From the NCBI GenBank assembly GCA_944384535.1, contig CALWTS010000022.1:35023-99022 (forward strand): a stretch of DNA of 64,000 nucleotides, given 5' to 3'. The translations under genes were made by a program, and so were the position numbers. This document shows, one piece after another, positions 8,960 to 16,606 of the stretch (position 1 is its first letter; every line of letters begins with the position of its first letter). The DNA comes from an uncultured Clostridia bacterium (GTDB taxonomy: Bacteria; Bacillota; Clostridia; Christensenellales; UBA1242). Under the pieces are notes generated by a model that was not told where the DNA came from, ran no database searches, and worked only from the letters and a program-made list of their open reading frames with translations.

Positions 8960-9640
8960 ATGAGCGAAAAGAAATTAAATTTAAAAGAAGAGATTAAAGA
9001 AGAATTGAGAGAATCATCTGTATCGCATATTACAGAAAAAGATTTAGAAATTGACAAAAATATAGATGATAAATATACTCATTCTGCATTGAATAAATAT
9101 AAGAAAGGTTTCTCCAAAAATAAATGGTTCTCATGGTCGGGGGCATTGTCAATTACTTTTGGGGTTGCTTGTATTGTGATAATGATTATAATTGGTTCTA
9201 TATTTGTAATGTCAAGTGAAAGATTTTTAAGTTGGATTGGTAAAGAAAGTGCAGATTATGAAAGTGAAAAAGTAAAAATTATTACTTGTTGTATAGTTGT
9301 TCCAATTATTGGATTAATAGCAATTGGTGTAGGAATGAAAATTAAATCTTATGAGAGATATACAAAAGAAAAACTTATTGAGAATCTATTTTCTATATTT
9401 TTATTTGCTATTCTACAATTTATATTTGGAGGTTTAATATTTGTTGTTCTTACAATAGTTGGATATTTTACAGGTGTAGGTAGTGATTATGGGGTAATTT
9501 TTTATAATAGAATTGATAGAGGACCTCAAAAAGACAAAGAACTTGCTGATGCAAAAACTTTATATCAAAATGATTTAATTAATTATGAAGAATATACACG
9601 ACTAAAAACTTCAATCTTGCATGATGATAAGGATAAATGA
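8960..9640 (+). CDS. Membrane protein with SHOCT-like C-terminus
   Basis: The 226-residue protein has a charged N-terminus (1-60), hydrophobic segments at about 66-90, 108-126 and 142-172, and a hydrophilic C-terminal tail. The last ~35 residues (LADAKTLYQNDLINYEEYTRL) match the pattern of a SHOCT short C-terminal domain. Function is unknown. The start codon sits 7 nt after a strong extended -10 box and lacks a Shine-Dalgarno sequence, pointing to leaderless translation. The transcript ends at the shared convergent terminator at 9665-9700. Confidence 0.8.
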   Translation: MSEKKLNLKEEIKEELRESSVSHITEKDLEIDKNIDDKYTHSALNKYKKGFSKNKWFSWSGALSITFGVACIVIMIIIGSIFVMSSERFLSWIGKESADYESEKVKIITCCIVVPIIGLIAIGVGMKIKSYERYTKEKLIENLFSIFLFAILQFIFGGLIFVVLTIVGYFTGVGSDYGVIFYNRIDRGPQKDKELADAKTLYQNDLINYEEYTRLKTSILHDDKDK

Positions 9641-9664
9641 AATTAATTAATGAAGATTTAGAAT

Positions 9665-9700
9665 AAAAAAGGAACTTAATAAATAGTAAGTTCCTTTTTT
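9665..9700. terminator. Bidirectional intrinsic terminator
   Basis: A perfect 14-bp stem: AAAAAAGGAACTTA (9665-9678), 8-nt loop, complementary arm 9687-9700. A-run and T-run flank it, so it works for both convergent genes (ending 9640 and 9740). Confidence 0.92.
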
Positions 9701-9739
9701 ATATTACCTTAAGAATGATTATTGAATTAACGTTTTTTA

Positions 9740-10921
9740 TTAATCATCAGCATAATTATTAAAATAACCTGTAATCAAAACAATTGGGGTTCCTTTATCT
9801 CCACTTCCACTTGTTAAATCACTTAAAGAACCTAACAAATCGGTTAATCTACGAGGTGTTGTGCCAAGTGATTCATTTTTGTTTTTTAAATCTTTAGATT
9901 TCTGATTAATAATATCTTTTATTGCAGTTATGGCTTCTTCTCCAGATAAATCACCTATTTTATTATCTGCTATATATTTCAATTTGATTTCATTAGGTGT
10001 TCCTATAAGACCATCAGTGTAAGCAGGTGAAACGACTGGATCAGCTAATTCCCAAATTCCGCCTACGGGATCTTTAAAAGCACCATCGCCATAGACCATA
10101 CATTCCATTTTAACACCAGTTTCTTCAATTAATCGTTTTTGTAATTTTTTAATAAATGCTTTTGTATCTCGAGGAAATAACTTAAGTTTTTCATCAGTTG
10201 AAAGGTTAGAACCTAAGACACCAAATTCTTCATTATAGCCACTTCCATTTACAGATTTATTTAAAATATCATGTAAACATAAAACAATCTCAGCACCATT
10301 TTTTAAAAGAACATCTTTGTTTCTAAAACGAGAATGTATGTCAGCAGTAATAATTTTTTTTGTATATTTAAGAATTGTTGTAGGATCATTTGAAAGAATA
10401 ATTTTACAATTTTTACCACAAATATCTTTATATAATTTTATATAATCCATACCTGTGAAAGGATGTTCTATTTTACCAACTAAATTGTAAAATTGTTTTT
10501 CTGTATAAGTTTTATTAAAGTTTGTAATTCCAAGTTCGTAAAGTTTATCAATTGATACAAGAGGGTTTCCAACTTCATCAAAGGGATAAGAGAGTTGTAG
10601 GATAATTTTATCACTTCCTTTAGCAATTCCTTTCAAAATGTTAGCAAATCTATTTCTTGAAAGTATAGGGAAAATAACACCAATAGGGCCTCCTCCCATT
10701 TTATTTTTAACATCAGTAGCAATATCATCTACAGTAGCAAAATTACCTTGACTTTTTGCGACTATAGCTTCTGTTACTGCAACAATATCTTTGTCTTTAA
10801 GAGTAATATTCGCTTCTTTAACTGCATTTTTTAAACTGTTAACTGTTATCTCAACCAAATCATCTCCAGGTCGAATAATAGGGGCTTTAATACCATGCGA
10901 AATAGTTCCAATATATTTCAT
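9740..10921 (-). CDS. Coenzyme F420 gamma-glutamyl ligase (CofE)-like protein
   Basis: The sequence resembles the F420-0:gamma-glutamyl ligase family, which adds glutamate to a phospho-lactyl acceptor using GTP. The opening block (IKAPIIRPGDDLVEI), the AIVAKSQGN segment and the VYGDGAFKDPVGGIWELADP region are in the expected order. At 393 residues it is longer than archaeal CofE (about 250). I moved the start to the ATG at 10921, preceded by AAGGAG; the upstream ATG at 10951 has no binding site. Nothing else of F420 biosynthesis is in the window, and low-GC Bacillota are not known F420 makers, so the true acceptor is probably different. It converges with the membrane protein at 8960-9640. Confidence 0.75.
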   Translation of the reverse strand: MKYIGTISHGIKAPIIRPGDDLVEITVNSLKNAVKEANITLKDKDIVAVTEAIVAKSQGNFATVDDIATDVKNKMGGGPIGVIFPILSRNRFANILKGIAKGSDKIILQLSYPFDEVGNPLVSIDKLYELGITNFNKTYTEKQFYNLVGKIEHPFTGMDYIKLYKDICGKNCKIILSNDPTTILKYTKKIITADIHSRFRNKDVLLKNGAEIVLCLHDILNKSVNGSGYNEEFGVLGSNLSTDEKLKLFPRDTKAFIKKLQKRLIEETGVKMECMVYGDGAFKDPVGGIWELADPVVSPAYTDGLIGTPNEIKLKYIADNKIGDLSGEEAITAIKDIINQKSKDLKNKNESLGTTPRRLTDLLGSLSDLTSGSGDKGTPIVLITGYFNNYADD

Positions 10922-11008
10922 AATTTTCTCCTTATGCAATAATTCTAACATATATTTAAGATTTTATAAAATAATTAATGATATTTTTTAAAAAAAATAA
11001 GAAAGCTA

Positions 11009-11037
11009 TTGAAAATGAGAAGAATCAATGTTATAAT
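11009..11037 (+). promoter_or_regulatory. Extended -10 promoter
   Basis: TTGAAA (11009-11014), 17 nt, TATAAT (11032-11037) preceded by TGT. Drives the DUF2188 gene at 11071, which has AAGGAG as binding site. Confidence 0.82.
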
Positions 11038-11070
11038 AAAAACAAGTGATAAACAAGGAGATGAAAAAAT

Positions 11071-11430
11071 ATGTGTTTTTTTAAGAAAAAGAAAAAAGAA
11101 GAGAAGAATACTCAAGATGAAATTTTAAAAGAGAATGTTGAAGAAAAAGATTCTGAAAAAATGGATGAAAATGTAACAAAGGAGGAGAAGGTGAGCGAAG
11201 CAAAAACTGAGAAAAAGGCTGTTTATAGAGTTTTGTATGATAAAGAAGATAAAATGTGGAAAATAAAAAAAGATGGTGCAAAGAGAATTATTGATAGTAA
11301 AAAAACTAAAGATGAGGCTTTAGCAAGAGTTCAGGAGTTAAGCAAATCTCAGGATACAAAATTTGTTGTTTACAAGAAAGATGGGAAATTTCAAAAAAAA
11401 GCTAATTTAAATTTAAAAAATGATGATTAA
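11071..11430 (+). CDS. DUF2188 domain protein with charged N-terminus
   Basis: Residues 1-50 are extremely rich in Lys and Glu and probably disordered. Residues 50-110 (VYRVLYDKEDKMWKIKKDGA, then KDEALARVQELS, then TKFVVYKKDGKFQ) follow the DUF2188 pattern: a beta-hairpin carrying the W, a helix with spaced Ala/Leu, and a final strand ending in KDG. The function of DUF2188 is unknown. The gene has its own extended -10 promoter, a good AAGGAG site and its own terminator, so it is a single-gene unit, probably well expressed. Confidence 0.82.
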   Translation: MCFFKKKKKEEKNTQDEILKENVEEKDSEKMDENVTKEEKVSEAKTEKKAVYRVLYDKEDKMWKIKKDGAKRIIDSKKTKDEALARVQELSKSQDTKFVVYKKDGKFQKKANLNLKNDD

Positions 11431-11433
11431 AAC

Positions 11434-11467
11434 AAAAAGATAGTTTTTACTATCTTTTTTGCTTTTT
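11434..11467 (+). terminator. Intrinsic terminator
   Basis: AAAAAGATAGT (11434-11444) pairs with ACTATCTTTTT (11449-11459) around TTTT, followed by a T-rich run. Confidence 0.92.
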
Positions 11468-11501
11468 TTGTGGTATTTTATAAATATACAAAGGGAAAAT
11501 A

Positions 11502-12815
11502 ATGAAAACAAAAGTTGTTTTTTTAAAAAATGGTATCAAGTTAATTCATACGTATGTCAAAGAGGTAAATGGTGTTGACTTGCAGTTAATATTTCAAGCA
11601 GGAGCATTAAATGATCCAAAAGGGAAAGCAGGACTTGCTCATTTTTGTGAGCATGCACTTTCAAGTGCTTTTTCGACTGAAAAACATACTAGAAATGAGA
11701 GACGTTCAATGAAAAACAAATATAATTATAGCAATGCTATAACAGGTTTGTTATATATGAAGTTTTTATTACAGGTATCATCAAACAAGTTTGAAGAGGC
11801 ATTTGATTTGATGACAGAAAGTTTTAATAGTATGTTGTTTAAAGAAGATGAGTTTTATAAAGAAAGAGAAATAATTTATGATGAAATTTTAACAAGAAAA
11901 AGAGTTAATGAAGTTGAACTTGATAATGTAATCTTTCATAATTTATTTAAAGAAAAAGAGTTTAAAAATTTTAATACTAGTGCTGCAGGAAGTATAGATA
12001 CTGTAAAAAATATAACATTAAAAGATATTGAAAAATTCATAAAGGAATATCTAACTCAAAAAAATTTAATTATTGTAGTAAGCGGAAAAATATCTTTAAA
12101 AAGAATTATTAAAAATATTAATAAATTCATATTAACAAGGCTTCCTATTGGAGAGAAAAGGGGGTTTGATTTTGAAAATTACTTAGGGTATAAAAATCCT
12201 TGTTTTATTCAAAGTTCTGCTCCTGAGGAAGGAAAGTCAATCTTTAATATTATTTTTATTGTTGATAAATGTAAAAAATTTTCAGAGAGAAAAGAGGTTT
12301 TTAAACAAATTTTATTTAATTCTTGTTTAAATGAAAAACTTTTTGAATTTTATAGGACAAATCAAAATTTGTGTTATAATTCATATTCTAATATATATAA
12401 TGATAATATTTATAATGAATGTGTTATCACAATTAATTGTAATGATAACAATATTATAAAAATAATACAAAATTTTACAAAATTTTTGCGTTTTTTTGAT
12501 AATCAGTTTAATGAAACTCTTTTTAACAAATATAAAGAGAGAAAAATTGATCAAGTCAATTTTGACTTAGAGAATTTGTCATTAATTTCGAAGGGAAGAT
12601 TTTATGAATATACACAATTCAATGAGATATGTAATAGTGACAAGATAATAAAAAAGGAGATAGAATCAATTACATTTAATGATGTTTATGATTATTATAA
12701 AAAAGCATTCAGAAGTAAACCATATGTAATATTAATATCGAATGTAAAAATAATGCAAGAATTTGATTATAAAGAGTTTTGTAAAGACTGTAAAAAAATG
12801 GAAGAAAATTTATAA
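11502..12815 (+). CDS. M16 family zinc metallopeptidase-like protein
   Basis: The inverted zinc motif HxxEH is present as HFCEH (47-51) in GLAHFCEHAL, followed about 70 residues later by the ligand-bearing helix EREIIYDEIL. This is the processing-peptidase (M16) pattern, with the N-terminal catalytic half and a degenerate second half typical of the family at about 430 residues. These enzymes degrade or trim peptides. The start ATG has AAAGGGA upstream. The gene converges on tmk, and the last seven codons plus the stop lie inside the 44-bp palindrome at 12791-12834, so its C-terminus KKMEENL is identical to that of Tmk. Substrate is unknown; there is no signal peptide, so it acts inside the cell. 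Confidence 0.88.
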   Translation: MKTKVVFLKNGIKLIHTYVKEVNGVDLQLIFQAGALNDPKGKAGLAHFCEHALSSAFSTEKHTRNERRSMKNKYNYSNAITGLLYMKFLLQVSSNKFEEAFDLMTESFNSMLFKEDEFYKEREIIYDEILTRKRVNEVELDNVIFHNLFKEKEFKNFNTSAAGSIDTVKNITLKDIEKFIKEYLTQKNLIIVVSGKISLKRIIKNINKFILTRLPIGEKRGFDFENYLGYKNPCFIQSSAPEEGKSIFNIIFIVDKCKKFSERKEVFKQILFNSCLNEKLFEFYRTNQNLCYNSYSNIYNDNIYNECVITINCNDNNIIKIIQNFTKFLRFFDNQFNETLFNKYKERKIDQVNFDLENLSLISKGRFYEYTQFNEICNSDKIIKKEIESITFNDVYDYYKKAFRSKPYVILISNVKIMQEFDYKEFCKDCKKMEENL

Positions 12816-12834
12816 ATTTTCTTCCATTTTTTTA
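12791..12834. terminator. 44-bp perfect palindrome, bidirectional terminator inside two genes
   Basis: The 22 bases at 12791-12812 are exactly mirrored by 12813-12834. The outer parts are A-run and T-run, so both transcripts get a hairpin with a T tail. The two stop codons abut at the centre: TTA at 12810-12812 (minus strand) and TAA at 12813-12815 (plus strand). The terminator is thus built from coding sequence of both genes. Confidence 0.93.
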
Positions 12835-13454
12835 TTTATAGTTTCAATAATTTGAGCAGATATTTCATTAGGCGTTTTTGTTGCATCTATTATGCAGAAT
12901 CTTTGCTTTTCTAAATTTGCGATGTAATCATATCCTTTTGATACCAAACGATGAAATTCCAAACCTTCTTTTTCAATTCTATCTAAATCTTCATTTATAT
13001 TTTTCTTTCTATCAAAAGCTTTTTCTGGAGAAATTTTTAAATAAAATGTTAAATCCGGAGACACATTTCCAATAATAGTTTTTGTTAATGATAAAATTTG
13101 TTTTGCAGACATAATTTTTCTTGCCATACCTTGATAAGCTATAGTGGAGTCATAAAATCTATCCGCTATTACAATTTTTCCATTTTCTAGAGCAGGTTTA
13201 ACAACTTTGTAAACATTTTCTACTCTAGCCGCGCAAAACAAAAGTAATTCTGTCATTGGTAGTGGTTTGTCATCTTCATAATTTAATAAAAGTTTTCTGA
13301 TTTCTTCAGCTAGGGGAGTTCCACCCGGTTCTCTAACGAAAACAAAATCATCTTTATTTTTATACTTATTGATATATTCTTTTAAGAGTTTTATTTGTGT
13401 AGATTTACCGCATGCTTCTCCACCTTCAAAAGATATAAATAATCCTTTTTTCAT
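12810..13454 (-). CDS. tmk: Thymidylate kinase
   Basis: Tmk phosphorylates dTMP to dTDP. The P-loop is GGEACGKSTQ near residue 11, followed by the VREPGGTPLAEEIR block that binds dTMP and ADRFYDSTIAYQG, all classical for the family. The 214-residue length is normal. The start has AAAGGAT upstream. It lies 27 nt after the dehydrogenase-like gene and is probably the last gene of the leftward uvrC-to-tmk group. The final residues KKMEENL are encoded within a palindromic terminator shared with the convergent M16 gene, so the tail sequence is probably dictated by the hairpin rather than by Tmk function. Confidence 0.97.
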   Translation of the reverse strand: MKKGLFISFEGGEACGKSTQIKLLKEYINKYKNKDDFVFVREPGGTPLAEEIRKLLLNYEDDKPLPMTELLLFCAARVENVYKVVKPALENGKIVIADRFYDSTIAYQGMARKIMSAKQILSLTKTIIGNVSPDLTFYLKISPEKAFDRKKNINEDLDRIEKEGLEFHRLVSKGYDYIANLEKQRFCIIDATKTPNEISAQIIETINKKMEENL

Positions 13455-13481
13455 AATATAATCCTTTTTGACAATACTTTA

Positions 13482-14609
13482 TTAATCTTTATGGTTGCAA
13501 TTACAATTATGTTCTTCGCAACAACAATCAACGAATTCAATATATTGTTCTAAATTGTGTGCTTTATAAATGTTTTCTGGCATCTTATCCGTAGTTGTAT
13601 ATCCAGGTTCTGCAACTAAAACTTCAGGTATTCTATTTATAAGTGTTGCACAAGTAAGTTCTGCTGTAGCAGGTCTTTCAATGACAACTCTTGTTGAAGG
13701 TTCTCCCTCAATTGTCCAATCATTGCAGTCAAATTCGTTTTTGTCATAAACTTTTCCGATACATTCTGAAATAATAGTTGTTCCTTCTTTTGTTTCAGTT
13801 GTTACTACAGCACTAAGTCCGGTGCAGTAACCTTTAGGGATTGTCATATCAAGTGTGGAACTATATAAATCTTCATTTGCAATTTGAGGAATTGATTTTT
13901 GAGATTGATTTGTTATATGAAGACCTAATTTAGAGCATAACCAACCATTTACATTCCACATAAAACTAGGTGCAAACTTACCTGAATTAATTAATTTTTT
14001 TCTTTCTTCTGATGAAATTTCATCAATAGATGCGATTTGTTTTTGAAAATCGCTTTGACTTAAACCTGCACCATGCACTTTTGCGAGGGAAATTCCATAA
14101 TCTTCAACATTATAACTTGATTTTCCTTTAATTGTTGTAATTTTTTGTGTAGCACCACCAATGATACTAATTAAATTTCCCCAGAATACATCTTGATAAC
14201 CAGAGCCACATATTGTACATAAATTATCTTTGGCGATTTTATCTAATTTTTTAGCTAATTTTGGGTTTGAGTTTTGCGCAAAAAATGCTTCTTCGCATGT
14301 AGAAATAGCATTTACTCCATTTTTAGCACAAATTTCATAAATAGGATAGTTTTCAGAGAAAATACTTGTTGTAGTTATTATTGCGATATCTACATCTTTA
14401 TTTTGTAAGAATTTATCAAAATCATCAGCGTTTTGTATTTTGATATTAAGAGGTTTTTCGTATCCTATTATATCAGCGATATCTTTTCCTATTTTATTTT
14501 TATCAATATCGAAAGCACCAACAATTTTAATGCCTTTTTCTAGGGCATAACGCATGGTTAGAGCACTCATTTTGCCACAACCATATTGAACCATTTTAAT
14601 TTTTTTCAT
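13482..14609 (-). CDS. 2,4-diaminopentanoate dehydrogenase-like (DapB-type) oxidoreductase
   Basis: The N-terminus is a Rossmann fold: KIKMVQYGCGKMSALTMRYA with G10 and G12, followed by GAFDIDKNKIG. Overall order and length (375 residues) resemble Ord, the NAD(P)-dependent 2,4-diaminopentanoate dehydrogenase of clostridial ornithine fermentation, a relative of dihydrodipicolinate reductase. None of the other ornithine-pathway genes (aminomutase, thiolase) is nearby, so the substrate is uncertain. The start is supported by AGGAGG. The last 14 residues (362-375) are unusual: five Cys and two His in a metal-ligand-like tail. It sits 80 nt after uvrC and 27 nt before tmk in the same direction. 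Confidence 0.75.
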   Translation of the reverse strand: MKKIKMVQYGCGKMSALTMRYALEKGIKIVGAFDIDKNKIGKDIADIIGYEKPLNIKIQNADDFDKFLQNKDVDIAIITTTSIFSENYPIYEICAKNGVNAISTCEEAFFAQNSNPKLAKKLDKIAKDNLCTICGSGYQDVFWGNLISIIGGATQKITTIKGKSSYNVEDYGISLAKVHGAGLSQSDFQKQIASIDEISSEERKKLINSGKFAPSFMWNVNGWLCSKLGLHITNQSQKSIPQIANEDLYSSTLDMTIPKGYCTGLSAVVTTETKEGTTIISECIGKVYDKNEFDCNDWTIEGEPSTRVVIERPATAELTCATLINRIPEVLVAEPGYTTTDKMPENIYKAHNLEQYIEFVDCCCEEHNCNCNHKD

Positions 14610-14689
14610 AATATCCTCCTAAAAATAAGTATAACAATAAAAATAAAAATTATCAAATAAAACTAAATATTAAATGGTATCAGTTTTTA

Positions 14690-16531
14690 CTATTCTTCTA
14701 TAGATTGAACATTATTATTTTGTAAATAATTATGAATTGTTATTGCTAAACTCTTATTTATACCTGGTACTGATTCGAGCAAGTTAATTTCAGCTTTAGC
14801 AATATTGTTACTTGTACCAAAAACTTTTAAAAGAGCATCTCTTTTTTTAGGTCCAATACCAGGTATATTATCTAGAATTGATGTGGTTTGCTTTTTATTT
14901 CGTAGAGCCCTATGATAAGTAATTGCGAATCTATGTGCCTCATCCCTTATTCTTTGTAAAAGTTTTAATTCTGCACTGTATGGTTTAAGAAGGATAGGCG
15001 TTGAAGAATTTGGAGTAAAAACTTCTTCAATTCTTTTTGCTAAACTTATCATTTGAATTTGATTATCTAAGCCAAATTCTTTTAAAATTGAAAAAGATGA
15101 AGATAATTGTCCCTTTCCGCCATCAATAATAATTAAATTAGGTTTTTCTTTAAAACTTTCACCATTTTGTTCTAAAAATCTTTTTAGTCTTCTTTTTAAG
15201 GCCTCTTCAAGAGAAGCAAAATCATTTGCTCCTTTTACAGTTTTAATTTTAAATTTTCTATAATCTTTTTTGCTAGCTTCTCCATTTATGAAAACAACCA
15301 TCGAACAAACTTTATTTGTTCCGCTAATATTGGAAATATCATAACATTCCATTCTTAATGGTAACTCTTTTAAATTAAGTTTTGATTGTAACATTTTGAT
15401 AGCACCTATTGAGTTATTATATTTAATTTTTTCTTTTTCTAAGTGTTTTTCAAGGTATTCTTTTGCATTTTCAGTTGCCATATCTAAAAGATTTTTATTC
15501 AGACCATGTGGATTAGAAATAATATTTATTTTTTTGTTAAAATATTTATTAAGTAGTTCTTTGTCTTTTTCATCAAAATTATGAGATAATATAATTTCGT
15601 GAGGAATAATAAGATTTTGGTAATATTGAATAAGAAAGTTAAATAATGTTTGACTTTCTTCTAGTTCAGCATCAAGACAAGGGTAGGAAATAATACCAAG
15701 AATTTTACCGCTTCTGACAACCATATTAGTAATAACGCCACTAAGACCATCTGAGTAATATGAAAATACATCTTTACTAATATCTTTTGGTAAGTTAGCA
15801 ACTATTTTTTGTTTTAGTTTCGCAATCATCTTCAACCTATCTCTTAGAATAATTGCATTCTCAAAATTTTCATTTTTTGCTGCATTTTCCATTTTTTCTT
15901 TTAAAATGAGTTCAATTTCATCATCATTACCATTTAAAAAATTTATGACTTTATCGATTTCTTTCTTATATTCTTGAGAAGAAATTTTCATGGTGCAAGG
16001 AGCAGAACATAGACCTAATGAATAATTCAAACATTCTCTTTTTGTAAATGAATTTTTAGATATTTTCAAATTACATGATCTTATTTTGAATGCAGAATGT
16101 ATCGATTTTACAATTTCTCTAGCATCTATTCCTGCAAAATAAGGTCCAAAGTATTTGGCTCCATCATTTTTTACTTTTCTTACTATTTCAATTTTTGGAA
16201 ATTCGGATTTAACATCTATTTTAATATAAGGAAATTGCTTGTCATCTTTTAGTAATATATTATAAAAAGGTTGGTATTTTTTTATTAAATTGTTTTCTAG
16301 TGCTAAAGCATCCATTTCAGACATTGTAATAAAGTAATCAAAAGAATCTATATTGTCAACCATAGCTTGAACTTTTGTTGGTTTTGAGGAATTTCTAAAA
16401 TATTGACTTACTCTATTTTTCAAATTTTTAGCTTTACCCACATAAATTACTAAACCAGTGCTATCTTTCATTATATATACTCCTGGCTTAGTTGTTAATG
16501 TTTTTAATTTATTGTTAATTTTCTCATTCAT
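14690..16531 (-). CDS. uvrC: Excinuclease ABC subunit C
   Basis: UvrC makes both incisions in UvrAB-marked damaged DNA. The N-terminal GIY-YIG nuclease is visible (PGVYIMKD at residue 16, then VIYVGKAKNLKNR). A Cys cluster (SLGLCSAPC) follows, then a UVR motif (NAIILRDRLKMI), the RNase H-like nuclease domain (RMECYDISNISG, LIIIDGGKGQL) and a C-terminal helix-hairpin-helix pair (IPGIGPKKRDALL, VPGINKSLA). I place the start at the ATG at 16531 (613 residues) rather than 57 nt upstream, because family members begin just before GIY-YIG and a TATACT box sits 6 nt upstream, which suggests a leaderless mRNA. It is separated from hisS by a terminator. Confidence 0.96.
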   Translation of the reverse strand: MNEKINNKLKTLTTKPGVYIMKDSTGLVIYVGKAKNLKNRVSQYFRNSSKPTKVQAMVDNIDSFDYFITMSEMDALALENNLIKKYQPFYNILLKDDKQFPYIKIDVKSEFPKIEIVRKVKNDGAKYFGPYFAGIDAREIVKSIHSAFKIRSCNLKISKNSFTKRECLNYSLGLCSAPCTMKISSQEYKKEIDKVINFLNGNDDEIELILKEKMENAAKNENFENAIILRDRLKMIAKLKQKIVANLPKDISKDVFSYYSDGLSGVITNMVVRSGKILGIISYPCLDAELEESQTLFNFLIQYYQNLIIPHEIILSHNFDEKDKELLNKYFNKKINIISNPHGLNKNLLDMATENAKEYLEKHLEKEKIKYNNSIGAIKMLQSKLNLKELPLRMECYDISNISGTNKVCSMVVFINGEASKKDYRKFKIKTVKGANDFASLEEALKRRLKRFLEQNGESFKEKPNLIIIDGGKGQLSSSFSILKEFGLDNQIQMISLAKRIEEVFTPNSSTPILLKPYSAELKLLQRIRDEAHRFAITYHRALRNKKQTTSILDNIPGIGPKKRDALLKVFGTSNNIAKAEINLLESVPGINKSLAITIHNYLQNNNVQSIEE

Positions 16532-16537
16532 ATGTAT

Positions 16538-16543
16538 AGTATA
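16538..16543 (-). promoter_or_regulatory. -10 box of uvrC, leaderless start
   Basis: TATACT on the minus strand ends 6 nt before the uvrC ATG, with no Shine-Dalgarno sequence between. The -35 region is only AT-rich (no good match), so this is less certain than the site at 8924-8952. Confidence 0.5.
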
Positions 16544-16574
16544 ATCTTTTATTAAATTAAATAAAAAAGAAAAT

Positions 16575-16606
16575 AAAAAAAACATCAAAATTTTTGATGT
16601 TTTTTT
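16575..16606 (-). terminator. Intrinsic terminator of hisS
   Basis: Complementary arms CATCAAAA (16583-16590) and TTTTGATG (16592-16599), flanked by A and T runs; the hisS stop codon (16605-16607) overlaps the hairpin base. Confidence 0.85.

Noticed and set aside
11081-11281. Minus-strand Leu/Phe-rich ORF opposite the DUF2188 gene
   Set aside because: Antisense of a Lys/Glu-rich coding segment; it overlaps the confirmed gene fully.
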